Positions 52,071-61,877 are shown, counted from the first letter of the stretch. The stretch: 64,000 bases of DNA from Leisingera aquimarina DSM 24565 (GCF_000473165.1 NZ_AXBE01000014.1:62001-126000), one strand, 5' to 3'. Numbers and translations: made by a program. Notes: generated from the letters alone by a model not told the origin.

Positions 52071-54050
52071 ATGCCCGCAGCAAGCACCCTTCATCACTGG
52101 ATCCCGATGCCGGATGGACGCCGGCTTGCGGCACGCCTGTGGATGCCGGAGGGCACCGGGCCGTTTCCCGCAATCCTTGAATACTTGCCGTACCGCAAAC
52201 GTGACGGCACCGCTGCGCGGGACGAGACCACACACAGGGTGTTTGCTGCGGAAAGTTATGCCTGCCTGCGGGTGGACATTGCTGGCACCGGCGACAGCGA
52301 CGGCGCGTTTGACGACGAATATTCCGAACAGGAGCTGCGCGACGGCGAGGCTGTTCTTGCCTGGATCGCAGCGCAGTCCTGGTGCACCGGGCGGGTGGGG
52401 ATGATCGGGATCTCCTGGGGCGGGTTCAACGGATTGCAGCTGGCCTTCCGCCAGCCGGAGGCGCTGAAAGCGGTGGTCACCGTGGCCTCGGCCGTGGACC
52501 GTTATGCGGACGACATCCACTTTATGGGTGGCTGTCTGGTGGGCGACAATGCCAATTGGGGCGCCCACATGTTTGCCTATCTGACCCGGCCCGCAGACCC
52601 GGAGCTGCGCCCGGATTGGCGCGATGACTGGATATCGCGGATGGAAAATGTGCCGTTCAGCGCCGCGGACTGGATGCTCCATCCGCGGCGGGACGGGTAT
52701 TGGAAACACGGCTCCGTCTGCGAGGACTGGTCTGCAATCCAGGCACCGGTTCTGGCCATTACCGGCTGGGCCGACCCTTATGTGAATACCCCGCCCGCCC
52801 TGGCAGCCAATCTGAGCGTGCCCGCCAAAGCGATGACCGGCCCCTGGGAGCATCGCTATGCGCATCTGTCCAAACTGGCACCGGCCGATTTCCATTCCGA
52901 GGTGCTGGGCTGGTTCGACCGCTGGCTGAAGCAGGAGGAAAACGGCGCCGAGGATCTGCCCGCCTACCGCGCCTTTATGCAAGAGCATTTCAACCCCACT
53001 GCCTCGGCCTCCCCGCGCAAAGGCCGCTGGGTGGCCGAGGCAGACTGGCCTTCGCCGAATGTGTCCGAAGCGGCCTGGCATCTGGTGCCGGGAGGCTTTG
53101 CGGAAACGGCAGGGCAGGGGGTGCTGGCTGTCCGCTCGCCCGCCCATGCGGGGCAGGCCGGGGGTTATTTCTGTCCGGGCATGCGGATAGATAATGAGCT
53201 GGCAGGCGATCAGTCCGAGGATGACGCGCTGTCGGTCTGCTTTGACAGCGCCGCGCTGGATGCACCGCTGGAGCTGCTGGGGCGGGCCCGGCTGCGGCTG
53301 CGCTTTGCAGCGGACAAGCCGGCGGCGCAGATCACCGCGCGCCTGTGCGATGTTTCACCCGAAGGCGTGTCGCAACGGATCACCTTCAGGCCGCTGAACC
53401 TGACCCACTGCACTAGCCACGAGACGCCGGAACCGCTGGTGCCCGGACAGGTCTATGAGGCCGAGATCGCGCTCAATGAATGCGGGCACCGCTTGCGGGC
53501 GGGCCATAGGCTGCGCTTGGCGTTGTCGACCTCCTATTGGCCGATGATCTGGCCCGCACCGGAGGCCGCGGGGGTCACCCTGCATCTGGAAGGCTGCGCG
53601 CTGTATCTGCCGGTGCGCGCGGCGAGTGCGGAAATCGACCCGGCCAATCCCGGCCCGGCGCAGGATTATCCGGTGCTGCGGGCCGCGGAACTGCGCGCGC
53701 CTGCGGCCCGTTCGGAGCGCAGGGTGCTGGAAGACGGCACCGTGCTGCTGGAAACCTTCGATGACTTCGGCGAGACGCGGGATCCCTATCACGGGCTGGC
53801 CACGGGCAGCCATGTTACGATGCGCTATGCCATTCACCCCGGCGATCCGGCCTCGGCCCGGTTTGAAACGCAGTGGCGTTTCACCTTTGAACGGCAGGGC
53901 TGGCAGGTCGCCATCGATACCGAAAACACCATGTTTTGCGACGGGCGGAATTTCTATCTGACCCGGAAATTGCGCGCCACCGAAGGCGCGGATGAAACGG
54001 AAGTCCTGACAAAGGAATGGGCTGAAACCCTTCCGCGCGGGCTTCTTTGA
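52071..54050 (+). CDS. CocE/NonD-family alpha/beta-hydrolase (X-Pro dipeptidyl-peptidase-like), 659 aa
   Basis: This serine hydrolase of the cocaine-esterase/glutaryl-7-ACA-acylase group has an alpha/beta-hydrolase core with nucleophile Ser115 (GISWGGF), acid Asp235 (GWADPYVN) and His261 (GPWEH). A C-terminal jelly-roll domain runs from about residue 400. No signal peptide is present, so it acts in the cytoplasm. The ATG 52071 is the family start. It stands first in the operon, 22 bases before a peptide-binding-protein gene; it could cleave ester or amide bonds of the imported compound. Confidence 0.9.
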   Translation: MPAASTLHHWIPMPDGRRLAARLWMPEGTGPFPAILEYLPYRKRDGTAARDETTHRVFAAESYACLRVDIAGTGDSDGAFDDEYSEQELRDGEAVLAWIAAQSWCTGRVGMIGISWGGFNGLQLAFRQPEALKAVVTVASAVDRYADDIHFMGGCLVGDNANWGAHMFAYLTRPADPELRPDWRDDWISRMENVPFSAADWMLHPRRDGYWKHGSVCEDWSAIQAPVLAITGWADPYVNTPPALAANLSVPAKAMTGPWEHRYAHLSKLAPADFHSEVLGWFDRWLKQEENGAEDLPAYRAFMQEHFNPTASASPRKGRWVAEADWPSPNVSEAAWHLVPGGFAETAGQGVLAVRSPAHAGQAGGYFCPGMRIDNELAGDQSEDDALSVCFDSAALDAPLELLGRARLRLRFAADKPAAQITARLCDVSPEGVSQRITFRPLNLTHCTSHETPEPLVPGQVYEAEIALNECGHRLRAGHRLRLALSTSYWPMIWPAPEAAGVTLHLEGCALYLPVRAASAEIDPANPGPAQDYPVLRAAELRAPAARSERRVLEDGTVLLETFDDFGETRDPYHGLATGSHVTMRYAIHPGDPASARFETQWRFTFERQGWQVAIDTENTMFCDGRNFYLTRKLRATEGADETEVLTKEWAETLPRGLL

Positions 54051-54072
54051 TCTGATCTTAAGGGAGGAAACC

Positions 54073-55635
54073 ATGAAGATCGAATGGACCAAAGCGCCGG
54101 TGGGGCGCCGCAATTTTCTGAAAGGCGCAACCGCGCTCGGGGCGGCGGCTGCGCTGCCGATGGGCTTGGGAGGCCGTGCCATGGCGGCAGAGGGCGGCAC
54201 TTTGCGGGTGCGCTCCTACGGTGATCTGCAAAGCATCGACCCGGCGTTTTCCAAAGGGGTGATCGACGAAGAAATCCACGCCTCGATCTACAACAAGCTG
54301 ATCCAGTACAAACCCGGCCGCGAATGGGACTGGCAGATGGACGCCGCCGCGATGATCGAACAGGGCGACGAGACCCACATCAAATTCGCGCTGCGCGATG
54401 ACATCGGTTTTACCAACGGCTTTGGCGCGATGACCGCCGAAGACGTGAAGTTCAGCTTTGAACGCATCGTCGCGGATGAAACCGAAAGCCCGAACAAACC
54501 CGACATGGGCCCGCTGAGCCACGTCGAAGTGACCGGCGAGCGTGAAGGCACCATCGTGCTGAAGGAACCCTTTGCGCCGCTGTGGAGCATCGCGCTGCCT
54601 TATATCACCGGCAATATCGTGTCGAAAAAGGCCTGGGAGGCCGCGGGCGGCAAGGCAACCACTGATCCGCTGGCGGAATCCGGCCCCTACCTGCGCGACA
54701 GCTGGTCGCCGAAGGAAAAAACCGTCTTGAAGCGCAACCCGGACTGGAAGGGTGATGCCCCGGCCTGGGATACCATCGAGATCCTGCCGATTGACGATGA
54801 AAACACTGCAGAGATCGCCTTTGAAGCGGGTGAGCTGGATTTCACCCGCGTCTCGTTGGGGTCGGTTCAGCGTTACCGCGACGGGGTGCCGAATGGCGGC
54901 ACGCTGCTGGAATACCCGTCGCTGTATTACACCTGGCTGGGCATGAACCTGGATCACCCCAAGCTGCAGAACAAGAAGCTGCGGCAGGCGATCCAGCACG
55001 CGATTGATGTGCCCTCGGTTCTGGAGGCGGCCTATTTCGGGGCGGTGGACCCCTCAACAGGCATCATCGCGCCGGGCCTTGCCGGCAACCGTCCGCAATC
55101 GCTGGTGCCGCCGCAGGCGGATTTCGCAAAAGCGGCGGAACTGCTGGCGGAATCCGGTGAGACCAACGTCACCCTGAAGCTCGACACGCTGAACAAGACC
55201 ACCTTCACCACTGCGGCGCAGGTGATCCAGGCGACGCTGGCGCAGATCGGTATCACGGTTGAAGTCAACGTGCTGGAATCCGGTGCCTTCTGGGCCAGCG
55301 CCGACAACGAGGACCTGCAGCTGGTGCTGAACCGCTACTCGATGACACCGGACCCGTATTACGCTACCTCGTGGTTCACCACCGAGCAGGTCGGCCACTG
55401 GAACTGGGAGCGCTTCAGCAATGATGAATACGACCAGATCCATACCTCGGCCTCGCAGCTGACCGATCAGGCCAAGCGGGCCGAGATGTATCAGCGGGCG
55501 CAGGATCTGATGGAAGAAAGCGGCGCCTACCGCTTCCTCACCCATGAGGCGACGCCGGTGATCCACTCGGCAGGTGTTGTCCCAGCATTGCGGCCCGACG
55601 GGCTGGCGCTGCTGCGCTACTTCGGCAAGGCCTGA
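54073..55635 (+). CDS. ABC transporter substrate-binding protein, family 5 (peptide/opine type)
   Basis: This 520-aa periplasmic receptor has a twin-arginine signal (GRRNFLKGATALGAAAALP, residues 11-29) and the SBP_bac_5 fold: GTLRVRSYGDLQSIDPAF, DVKFSFERIV, YTWLGMNLDHP and RQAIQHAIDVPSVLE. It captures oligopeptides, opines or similar compounds for the two permeases and two ATPases that follow. A GGGAGG ribosome-binding site precedes the ATG. A strong stem-loop lies between it and the first permease gene, which suggests more copies of the receptor mRNA. Confidence 0.95.
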   Translation: MKIEWTKAPVGRRNFLKGATALGAAAALPMGLGGRAMAAEGGTLRVRSYGDLQSIDPAFSKGVIDEEIHASIYNKLIQYKPGREWDWQMDAAAMIEQGDETHIKFALRDDIGFTNGFGAMTAEDVKFSFERIVADETESPNKPDMGPLSHVEVTGEREGTIVLKEPFAPLWSIALPYITGNIVSKKAWEAAGGKATTDPLAESGPYLRDSWSPKEKTVLKRNPDWKGDAPAWDTIEILPIDDENTAEIAFEAGELDFTRVSLGSVQRYRDGVPNGGTLLEYPSLYYTWLGMNLDHPKLQNKKLRQAIQHAIDVPSVLEAAYFGAVDPSTGIIAPGLAGNRPQSLVPPQADFAKAAELLAESGETNVTLKLDTLNKTTFTTAAQVIQATLAQIGITVEVNVLESGAFWASADNEDLQLVLNRYSMTPDPYYATSWFTTEQVGHWNWERFSNDEYDQIHTSASQLTDQAKRAEMYQRAQDLMEESGAYRFLTHEATPVIHSAGVVPALRPDGLALLRYFGKA

Positions 55636-55659
55636 TCCTCCCCCAAGGCCTGACCGATG

Positions 55660-55691
55660 GGCACGGCTGCAATTTGCGGTGCAGCCGTGCC
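55660..55691 (+). other. Strong stem-loop between binding-protein and permease genes
   Basis: Perfect 12-bp arms GGCACGGCTGCA and TGCAGCCGTGCC with an 8-base loop, 24 bases after the receptor stop and without a T-tract. It should protect the receptor mRNA from 3' decay or reduce read-through to the permeases. Confidence 0.65.
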
Positions 55692-55732
55692 GAATACCTT
55701 CCGCACAGCGAGAACAAGGGAGCCATGCGGCC

Positions 55733-56671
55733 ATGTTACTTTATGCACTCCGGCGCTTTGGGCTGGCGCTGCTGATCCTGATCGTGGCGGTCACCGTCAT
55801 GTTCCTGATGATCCGCGCCGTGCCCGGCGATCCGGTCCAGATCATGTTGGGCCCGCGCGCCACGCCAGAACTGCAGGCGCGCCTGACGGCGGAGCTGGCG
55901 CTGGACCAGCCGGTCTGGAAACAGCTTGTCATCTTTTACGGCAACCTTTTGCAGGGCGATCTGGGGATTGATGTGTTCTCTGGCCGCTCGGTGACCGATA
56001 TCGTGTTCCAGCAGTTGCCGCATACCCTGTGGCTGATCCTGGGTTCGATCATCTGGTCCGCCACCCTGGGGATCGGGCTGGGGGCCTATGCGGCAGCCCA
56101 TCCCAATACCTTGATCGACCGTGTCACCGCAGCGATTTCCGTCAGCTTTGTTGCTGCCCCCGCCTTTGTGGTGGCGCTGCTGTCGCTGCTGGTCTTTGCC
56201 GTGCATCTGCAATGGTTCCCGGCCATCGGAGCCGGAGAAGGTTTCTGGGACCGTCTGAACCATCTGGTGCTGCCGGCCTTTGCTATCGGCCTCAGCTGGG
56301 TTGGCTATATCGCCCGGCTGGTGCGCGCCTCGATGCTGGAGGTGATGGGCGAGAGCCATATCCGCACCGCCCGCGCCTTTGGCATCAACGAGCGCCGGGT
56401 GGTGATGGTCTACGCGCTGCGCATCGCCATTCTGCCGGTGGTTACGGTGATCGGCGTCGGCATGGGCTTCCTGCTCTCGTCTGCCGTCTTTGCCGAGATC
56501 GTCTTTGCCCGCCCTGGCCTTGGCAAGCTGGTGATCGACAGCATCACCACCCGAAACTATCCGATCGTGATGGGATCCGTGTTGATCTCGACCGGCCTGT
56601 TTGTGGTCTCCACTGCACTGGCCGATCTGATCAACGCCTGGCTCGATCCCCGCGCTCGCACGGCGAATTAA
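55733..56671 (+). CDS. ABC transporter permease (DppB-like)
   Basis: This 312-aa inner-membrane protein has about six helices, an N-terminal LLYALRRFGLALLILI segment, the peptide-transporter block VPGDPVQIMLG and the EAA loop that contacts the ATPase (EVMGESHIRTARAFGINERRVV). The ATG 55733 is chosen; the frame is open further upstream across the stem-loop without similarity. It pairs with the next gene as the heterodimeric channel. Spacing to it is 10 bases. Confidence 0.93.
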   Translation: MLLYALRRFGLALLILIVAVTVMFLMIRAVPGDPVQIMLGPRATPELQARLTAELALDQPVWKQLVIFYGNLLQGDLGIDVFSGRSVTDIVFQQLPHTLWLILGSIIWSATLGIGLGAYAAAHPNTLIDRVTAAISVSFVAAPAFVVALLSLLVFAVHLQWFPAIGAGEGFWDRLNHLVLPAFAIGLSWVGYIARLVRASMLEVMGESHIRTARAFGINERRVVMVYALRIAILPVVTVIGVGMGFLLSSAVFAEIVFARPGLGKLVIDSITTRNYPIVMGSVLISTGLFVVSTALADLINAWLDPRARTAN

Positions 56672-56681
56672 GGAGGGCGTT

Positions 56682-57539
56682 ATGACCAAATCCCGTTCCG
56701 AACTGGGCCAGATCATTCACGGCGTCGCCCGTGACCCGCTGGGGCTGATGGGGCTGATTATCGTCGGCACCATTGTGTTCTGCGCCGTCTTTGCCGTCTG
56801 GATTGTGCCCTATGATCCCGTGGCGATGAATATCAAGGATCGCCTGCAAGGGCCGTCCGCTGCACATGTCCTGGGCACCGATCAGCTGGGCCGCGATACG
56901 TTTTCCCGCGTCGTGATGGGCGGCCAGGTCGCCCTGAAAGTGGCGCTGCCCGCCGTATTCGGCGCTATGGCCATCGGCCTGACACTGGGCATGATCGCGG
57001 GCTACGGGCCGAAATGGCTCGACAACCTGCTGATGCTGTTTTTCGACACCATCCGGTCCTTTCCAACAGTGATGTTTGCGCTGGCCGTGGTGGCATTGGT
57101 GGGGCCAAGCCTGCAGACCGTGGTTGTCGTGGTTATGGCCACTTCGATCCCAACCTATGGCCGGGTGGCGCGGACCCAGACACTGACCTTGCGCAATTCC
57201 GAGTTCATCCTCGCCGAACGCTCGATGGGGGCCAGCATGAAACGCATCCTCGGCGTGCATATGCTGCCCAATATCGTCGGAGTGCTGGCGGTGCTGGCGG
57301 CGATGGACATCCCCACCGTGATCGCGCTGGAGGCCGGGCTGTCGTTCCTGGGCCTTGGGGTGAAACCGCCGACACCCAGCTGGGGCGCGCTGCTGAAAGA
57401 CGGCTATTCGCTGATCCGCCAGACCCCCTGGCTGGTGGTGGGCGGCGGGCTGCCGATCATCTTGGCAACGCTTGGCTTCACCTTCCTGGGCGAAAGCCTG
57501 CGCGATGTGGTTGACCCGAAACTGAGGAAACAGCGATGA
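56682..57539 (+). CDS. ABC transporter permease (DppC-like)
   Basis: This 285-aa second channel subunit has the DppC-type N-terminus, a helix at residues ~20-42 followed by HVLGTDQLGRDTFSRVVMGGQVAL. It also has an EAA-like loop (SEFILAERSMGASMKRILGVHMLPN) and the C-terminal PPTPSWGALLKDGY. TAAGGAGGG precedes the ATG. It overlaps the first ATPase gene by four bases, which couples membrane and cytoplasmic parts of the transporter. Confidence 0.93.
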   Translation: MTKSRSELGQIIHGVARDPLGLMGLIIVGTIVFCAVFAVWIVPYDPVAMNIKDRLQGPSAAHVLGTDQLGRDTFSRVVMGGQVALKVALPAVFGAMAIGLTLGMIAGYGPKWLDNLLMLFFDTIRSFPTVMFALAVVALVGPSLQTVVVVVMATSIPTYGRVARTQTLTLRNSEFILAERSMGASMKRILGVHMLPNIVGVLAVLAAMDIPTVIALEAGLSFLGLGVKPPTPSWGALLKDGYSLIRQTPWLVVGGGLPIILATLGFTFLGESLRDVVDPKLRKQR

Positions 57540-58516
57540 CTGATACGCTTCTGGAAATCGACCGCCTCAGCGTCGATTATGAAACCGCCCGCGGTGACCT
57601 GAAAGCCCTGCGCGATATCAGCTTTGATGTGCGCAAGGGCGAGATTGTCGGCATCGTCGGCGAGTCGGGCTGCGGCAAATCCACCCTGATCTCCTCGATC
57701 CTGCGGTTGACTGCGCCGAACACCCGGTTCCGTCAGGGCGAGGTGCGGTTTAAGGGCGAAGACCTGCTGCAACTGCCGGAACGCAAGATGCGCGATCTGC
57801 GCGGCGCCGATATCTCTATCGTGTTTCAAGACCCGATGCAGACCCACAACCCGGTTTTGTCTATCGGCCAGCAGATGCTGGATATCCAGCACCGCTCCAA
57901 GGCGTCGAAGGCGGACAAACGGGCGCGCGCGGCGCAGATGCTGGGCGCCGTCGGCATCCCCGACCCGGAGGCGCGGCTCGCGCAGTTCCCGCATGAGTTC
58001 TCCGGCGGTATGCGCCAGCGGATCGCCATTGCCATGGCGCTGATGTCGGAGCCGGATCTGCTGATCGCGGATGAGCCGACAACGGCGCTGGACGCCACAC
58101 TGGAAGTGCAGATCATCGAGCGCCTGCAGGAACTGCAACAAGAGTTCGACTGCGCCATCCTGTTCATTTCGCACCATCTGGGGGTGATAGCGGAACTCTG
58201 CGACCGGGTGGTGGTGATGTATGCCGGCGCGGTGATCGAAAGCGGTGACGTGCGCGAGATTTTCCACGATCCCAAGCACCCCTACACCCGCCGTCTGATC
58301 GACTGCGATCCGGGCCATATCAAGGAACGCGCCCGCGTGCTGCCGACCATCCCCGGCGAGGTGCCGGATCTGGCCAACCTGCCCGGCGGCTGCATCTTCC
58401 GTGACCGCTGCGACCAGGCGATGCCGCGCTGCGCCGCCGAGGTGCCGCCGCTGGCGCAGTTGAAAGAAGGCCACCACGCTGCCTGCTGGCTGAACCATAA
58501 GGAGGCCGCAGAATGA
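57536..58516 (+). CDS. ABC transporter ATP-binding protein (DppD-like)
   Basis: This 326-aa ATPase has Walker A GESGCGKST, a Q-loop (FQDPMQTHNP), signature FSGGMRQR and Walker B LLIADEPTTALD. The oligopeptide-specific C-terminal extension begins at HPYTRRLIDCDPG and contains Cys residues (GGCIFRDRCDQAMPRC). In related Dpp/Opp ATPases such Cys can bind an iron-sulphur cluster. It overlaps its neighbours by four bases on both sides. It forms a heterodimer with the next product. Confidence 0.95.
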   Translation: MTDTLLEIDRLSVDYETARGDLKALRDISFDVRKGEIVGIVGESGCGKSTLISSILRLTAPNTRFRQGEVRFKGEDLLQLPERKMRDLRGADISIVFQDPMQTHNPVLSIGQQMLDIQHRSKASKADKRARAAQMLGAVGIPDPEARLAQFPHEFSGGMRQRIAIAMALMSEPDLLIADEPTTALDATLEVQIIERLQELQQEFDCAILFISHHLGVIAELCDRVVVMYAGAVIESGDVREIFHDPKHPYTRRLIDCDPGHIKERARVLPTIPGEVPDLANLPGGCIFRDRCDQAMPRCAAEVPPLAQLKEGHHAACWLNHKEAAE

Positions 58517-59451
58517 GCCTGCTGGATGTGAAAGACCTCAAGACCAGCTATGGTCCGGTCAATGTGCTGGCTGGTGTCAGCTTTACCGTTGAACCCGGCG
58601 AAACTTATGCGCTGGTTGGCGAAAGCGGCTCTGGCAAGACCACGGTGATCCGGGCGATTGCCGGGATGGCACCGGCACAGGAGGGGTCCGTCAAGTTCGA
58701 CGGCCAGGAGATCCGCGGTGCCTCGGAGCGCACCTTGCGGCCTCTGCGCAAGAACATTGCGATGATGTTCCAGGACCCGGTTGGCTCGCTGTCGCCGCGT
58801 TTGACGATCCGCAGCCTGATCACCGAACCCTACCGCATTCAGGGCATGAAGGACCGTGATCTGGACGCCGAGGCCAAGCGGTTGCTGGAAATGGTGAACC
58901 TGCCGGCGCATTTTGCCGACCGCTATCCCTATCAGCTGTCGGGCGGTCAGGCGCGGCGGGTCGGTGTTGCCCGCGCGCTGGCGCTGGAGCCGAAGCTGAT
59001 CCTGGCAGATGAACCCACCGCGGGTCTGGATGTGTCAGTCCAGGGTGAGTTGCTCAACCTGATGAACGACCTGCGCGAGCGGCTGGGACTGGCGATGGTG
59101 ATCATCACCCACAATCTCAACGTGGTGCGTCATGTGGCTGACCGGATGGGCATCCTTTACCTGGGCCGCTTGGTCGAGGAAGGCGCCACCGAGACGGTCT
59201 TTCACGAGCCTCGCCACCCCTATACCCGCTGCCTGCTGAGCGCGAACCCGGAACCCGATCCAGATGCCCGGCTGGAGCGCATCGCCCTGAAAGGCGAGCC
59301 GCCCAGCCTGCTGAAACGCCCCTCGGGCTGCGAATTCCGCGAACGCTGTCCGTTTGCGCAGGAAATTTGCACGCAGACACCGCAATGGGAGGTCGACAAC
59401 GGCCACGGGCTGCGCTGCCTGGCGCCATTGCATCAGGGAACGGCAGCATGA
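58513..59451 (+). CDS. ABC transporter ATP-binding protein (DppF-like)
   Basis: This 312-aa second ATPase of the importer has Walker A GESGSGKTT, signature LSGGQARRVGVARAL, Walker B LILADEPTAGLD and the H-loop in IITHNLNVVRH. It ends with an oligopeptide C-terminal extension that has a Cys pair (SGCEFRERCPFAQEIC). It overlaps the following short-chain dehydrogenase gene by four bases, so transporter and enzymes are made from the same transcript. Confidence 0.95.
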   Translation: MSLLDVKDLKTSYGPVNVLAGVSFTVEPGETYALVGESGSGKTTVIRAIAGMAPAQEGSVKFDGQEIRGASERTLRPLRKNIAMMFQDPVGSLSPRLTIRSLITEPYRIQGMKDRDLDAEAKRLLEMVNLPAHFADRYPYQLSGGQARRVGVARALALEPKLILADEPTAGLDVSVQGELLNLMNDLRERLGLAMVIITHNLNVVRHVADRMGILYLGRLVEEGATETVFHEPRHPYTRCLLSANPEPDPDARLERIALKGEPPSLLKRPSGCEFRERCPFAQEICTQTPQWEVDNGHGLRCLAPLHQGTAA

Positions 59452-60236
59452 CGCGCTTTACTGGCAAGACGGTCCTGGTGACCGGCGGCCATTCCGGCAT
59501 CGGCCTGGCTATCGCTGAACGGTTTGCTCAGGAAGGCGGCGCATTGCTCCTAGCTGGGCGCAATGCTGAAAGGGGGAATGCCGCCGCTGCAAAGATCCGC
59601 GCTTCCGGTGCCGAATGCAGGTTCCTGCAAGGCGACCTGGCGCAGGAGGAAGATGTGGCGGCGCTGGCGGCAAACCTCACCCGGCTGGATGTGCTGGTCA
59701 ACAATGCGGGGCTGGGCAGCCGCCGCACCGAGCACGGCGCGGATGACAGCCCCGGCACCCGCTGGGACCGCATCCGCGGCGGCAATCAGGACAGCACCTA
59801 TCTGATGACCGCCCATTGCCTGCCGCTGCTCGAGGCCGCTGGCGGGTCGGTGGTGAACATCTCCTCGACTGCCGCCTGGCATGGCAACTGGGGGCTGTAT
59901 GGCGTGGCCAAGGCCGGGGTGGAGGCGCTGACCCGCGCCTTTGCTGCCGAAGCCGCACCTGTGCGGGTGAACGCGGTCAGCCCCGGCTGGATTGAAACTG
60001 ACGTCACTGCCGGCGCCTCGGGCAAAGCCGGCGGAGAGTGGGACATGCCGCCTTCGCTGCTGAACCGCATGGGCAGCGGCGCCGAGATCGCCGGGGCGGT
60101 GGCCTTCCTTGCCTCTGAAGATGCTTCCTTTGTTACCGGCCAGACGCTGATCGCTGATGGCGGGCTGACCCTGATCGACTACCCCTCGCGCCCGTTCCTG
60201 GAGCAGCGCGGGCATGTTCTGAAATCACAAAACTGA
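59448..60236 (+). CDS. Short-chain dehydrogenase/reductase, 262 aa
   Basis: This classical SDR has the nucleotide motif TGGHSGIG, NNAG, catalytic Ser140 (NISST) and the Tyr151/Lys155 pair (YGVAKAG). The start at ATG 59448 overlaps the ATPase stop, and the family N-terminus aligns there. The motif spacing and C-terminal IADGGLTL block are normal. It probably oxidises or reduces a hydroxyl or keto group of the imported compound. NAD versus NADP preference is not clear by eye. Confidence 0.92.
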   Translation: MTRFTGKTVLVTGGHSGIGLAIAERFAQEGGALLLAGRNAERGNAAAAKIRASGAECRFLQGDLAQEEDVAALAANLTRLDVLVNNAGLGSRRTEHGADDSPGTRWDRIRGGNQDSTYLMTAHCLPLLEAAGGSVVNISSTAAWHGNWGLYGVAKAGVEALTRAFAAEAAPVRVNAVSPGWIETDVTAGASGKAGGEWDMPPSLLNRMGSGAEIAGAVAFLASEDASFVTGQTLIADGGLTLIDYPSRPFLEQRGHVLKSQN

Positions 60237-60254
60237 ACTCCGGACTATCAAGCC

Positions 60255-61877
60255 ATGACATCCGTGCTGTATTTCAATGGCCCGATCCTGACAATGGACG
60301 CGGCCAATTCCACGCCTGAGGCGGTGCTGACCGACGGTGAAACGATCCGCATGACTGGACCTGCGTCCGAGCTGCGCGCGCAAATGCCTGCAGGCACGCA
60401 GGAAGTGGATCTGCAAGGCCAGACCCTGATTCCCGCCTTCATCGACCCGCACGGGCATTTCCCCGATCCCGGCTTCATCCGGCTGTTCCGGGTGAACCTT
60501 GCCTCCGCCCCCAGCGGCGATTGCCCGGACATCCCCGCCGCGCTGGCGCGGCTGCAGGCCAGGGCGGCGGAAACCCCTGCGGGAGAGTGGGTGATGGGGG
60601 TGCTGTTTGACAACACGGCCATTGCCGAAGGCCGGATGCCGACACGGGCCGAGCTGGACAGTGTGTCAACCGATCACCCGGTTTGGGTGATTCACGCTTC
60701 GGGCCACAACGGGTCTGCAAACTCTCTGGCGCTGCAGAAACACGGTGTGAACCGCGATACGCCCGACCCGTTGGGCGGGCGGTTCGGGCGTGATCCGGAA
60801 ACCGGCGCGCTGAACGGGCTGATAGAGGGCCTGTCAGCGATGCGCGACATGGGCGATACCGATTTCCTGATCGACCGCGAGCGGTTCTGGGCGGGTTTCA
60901 ACAGCTGCCGCGATGAATACCTGTCTTATGGTGTCACCTACGCGCAGAACGCCTGGGCCACGCGGGAAATGCTTGAGCATTTCGCCTCGCTGCCTGCGGA
61001 TCAGGATCCCGGCTATGATCTGATGCTGCTGCCTATCGGCGGGCTGGAACCGGCACTGACCAGCGGCCCCGATGCTCTGGACTGGCCCGGCAATCCGCAT
61101 TTCACCCTTGGCCCGCGCAAGCTGTTCACCGACGGGGCATTTCAACTGCAGACCGCCTATCTCAGCGCGCCGTACCACAAACCAGTGGACCCGGAGCACC
61201 CCTGCGGGATGCCCTATGCCGATGAAGCGGAACACCGCCGCGAGGTGAAAAAGCTGCATGATCTAGGCTATCAGATCCACTGCCACTGCAACGGCGATGC
61301 CGGCGCGCAGATGTTCATTGATGCGGTCGCCGCAGCGCTGGAGGCCAACCCGCGCACGGATCACCGCCACACGATCATCCATGGCCAAGCCCTGCGCGAT
61401 GACCAGCTGCAGCAGATGGCCGAACTGGGGATCACCGTCAGCTTCTTCCCGGCACATGTGCATTTCTGGGGCGACCGGCATTACGACACCTTTCTGGGGC
61501 CGGATCGTGCCGGGCGGATCTCACCCTGTGCCTCGGCTGAGCGGTTTGGCGTGCGCTATACCATCCACAATGACGCCTCGGTCACGCCGACGCGGCCCAT
61601 CCACCTGGCCCATTGCGCCGTGAACCGGCTGACGGCCAGCGGGCGGCGGCTGGGCGAGGACCAGCGGATCAGCGCGCTGTCTGCCCTGCGCGCGCAGACC
61701 ATCGACTCTGCCTGGCAGGTTTTCAAGGAGGACACCCGAGGCTCAATCGAGCCTGGCAAACTGGCGGATTTTGCAATTCTGAACCGCAATCCGCTGGAAG
61801 ACCCTGTCCGCATTGAGACCACCAAGGTCACGCGGACAATCCGCCGTGGCAAAACGGTTTGGGCGCAGGGGCAATGA
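60255..61877 (+). CDS. YtcJ-type metal-dependent amidohydrolase, 540 aa
   Basis: This amidohydrolase-superfamily protein has the strand-1 His-x-His in DPHGHFPDPG, KLFTDGAFQ in the middle, HCHCNGDAGAQ with the strand-5/6 His, HTIIHGQAL and the late metal Asp in IHNDASVTP. The closing block GSIEPGKLADFAILNRNPLEDP is typical of YtcJ/AtzF-like proteins. It overlaps the M81 gene by four bases. Members hydrolyse amides or N-acyl compounds; the operon suggests an amide bond of the transported solute. Confidence 0.92.
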   Translation: MTSVLYFNGPILTMDAANSTPEAVLTDGETIRMTGPASELRAQMPAGTQEVDLQGQTLIPAFIDPHGHFPDPGFIRLFRVNLASAPSGDCPDIPAALARLQARAAETPAGEWVMGVLFDNTAIAEGRMPTRAELDSVSTDHPVWVIHASGHNGSANSLALQKHGVNRDTPDPLGGRFGRDPETGALNGLIEGLSAMRDMGDTDFLIDRERFWAGFNSCRDEYLSYGVTYAQNAWATREMLEHFASLPADQDPGYDLMLLPIGGLEPALTSGPDALDWPGNPHFTLGPRKLFTDGAFQLQTAYLSAPYHKPVDPEHPCGMPYADEAEHRREVKKLHDLGYQIHCHCNGDAGAQMFIDAVAAALEANPRTDHRHTIIHGQALRDDQLQQMAELGITVSFFPAHVHFWGDRHYDTFLGPDRAGRISPCASAERFGVRYTIHNDASVTPTRPIHLAHCAVNRLTASGRRLGEDQRISALSALRAQTIDSAWQVFKEDTRGSIEPGKLADFAILNRNPLEDPVRIETTKVTRTIRRGKTVWAQGQ

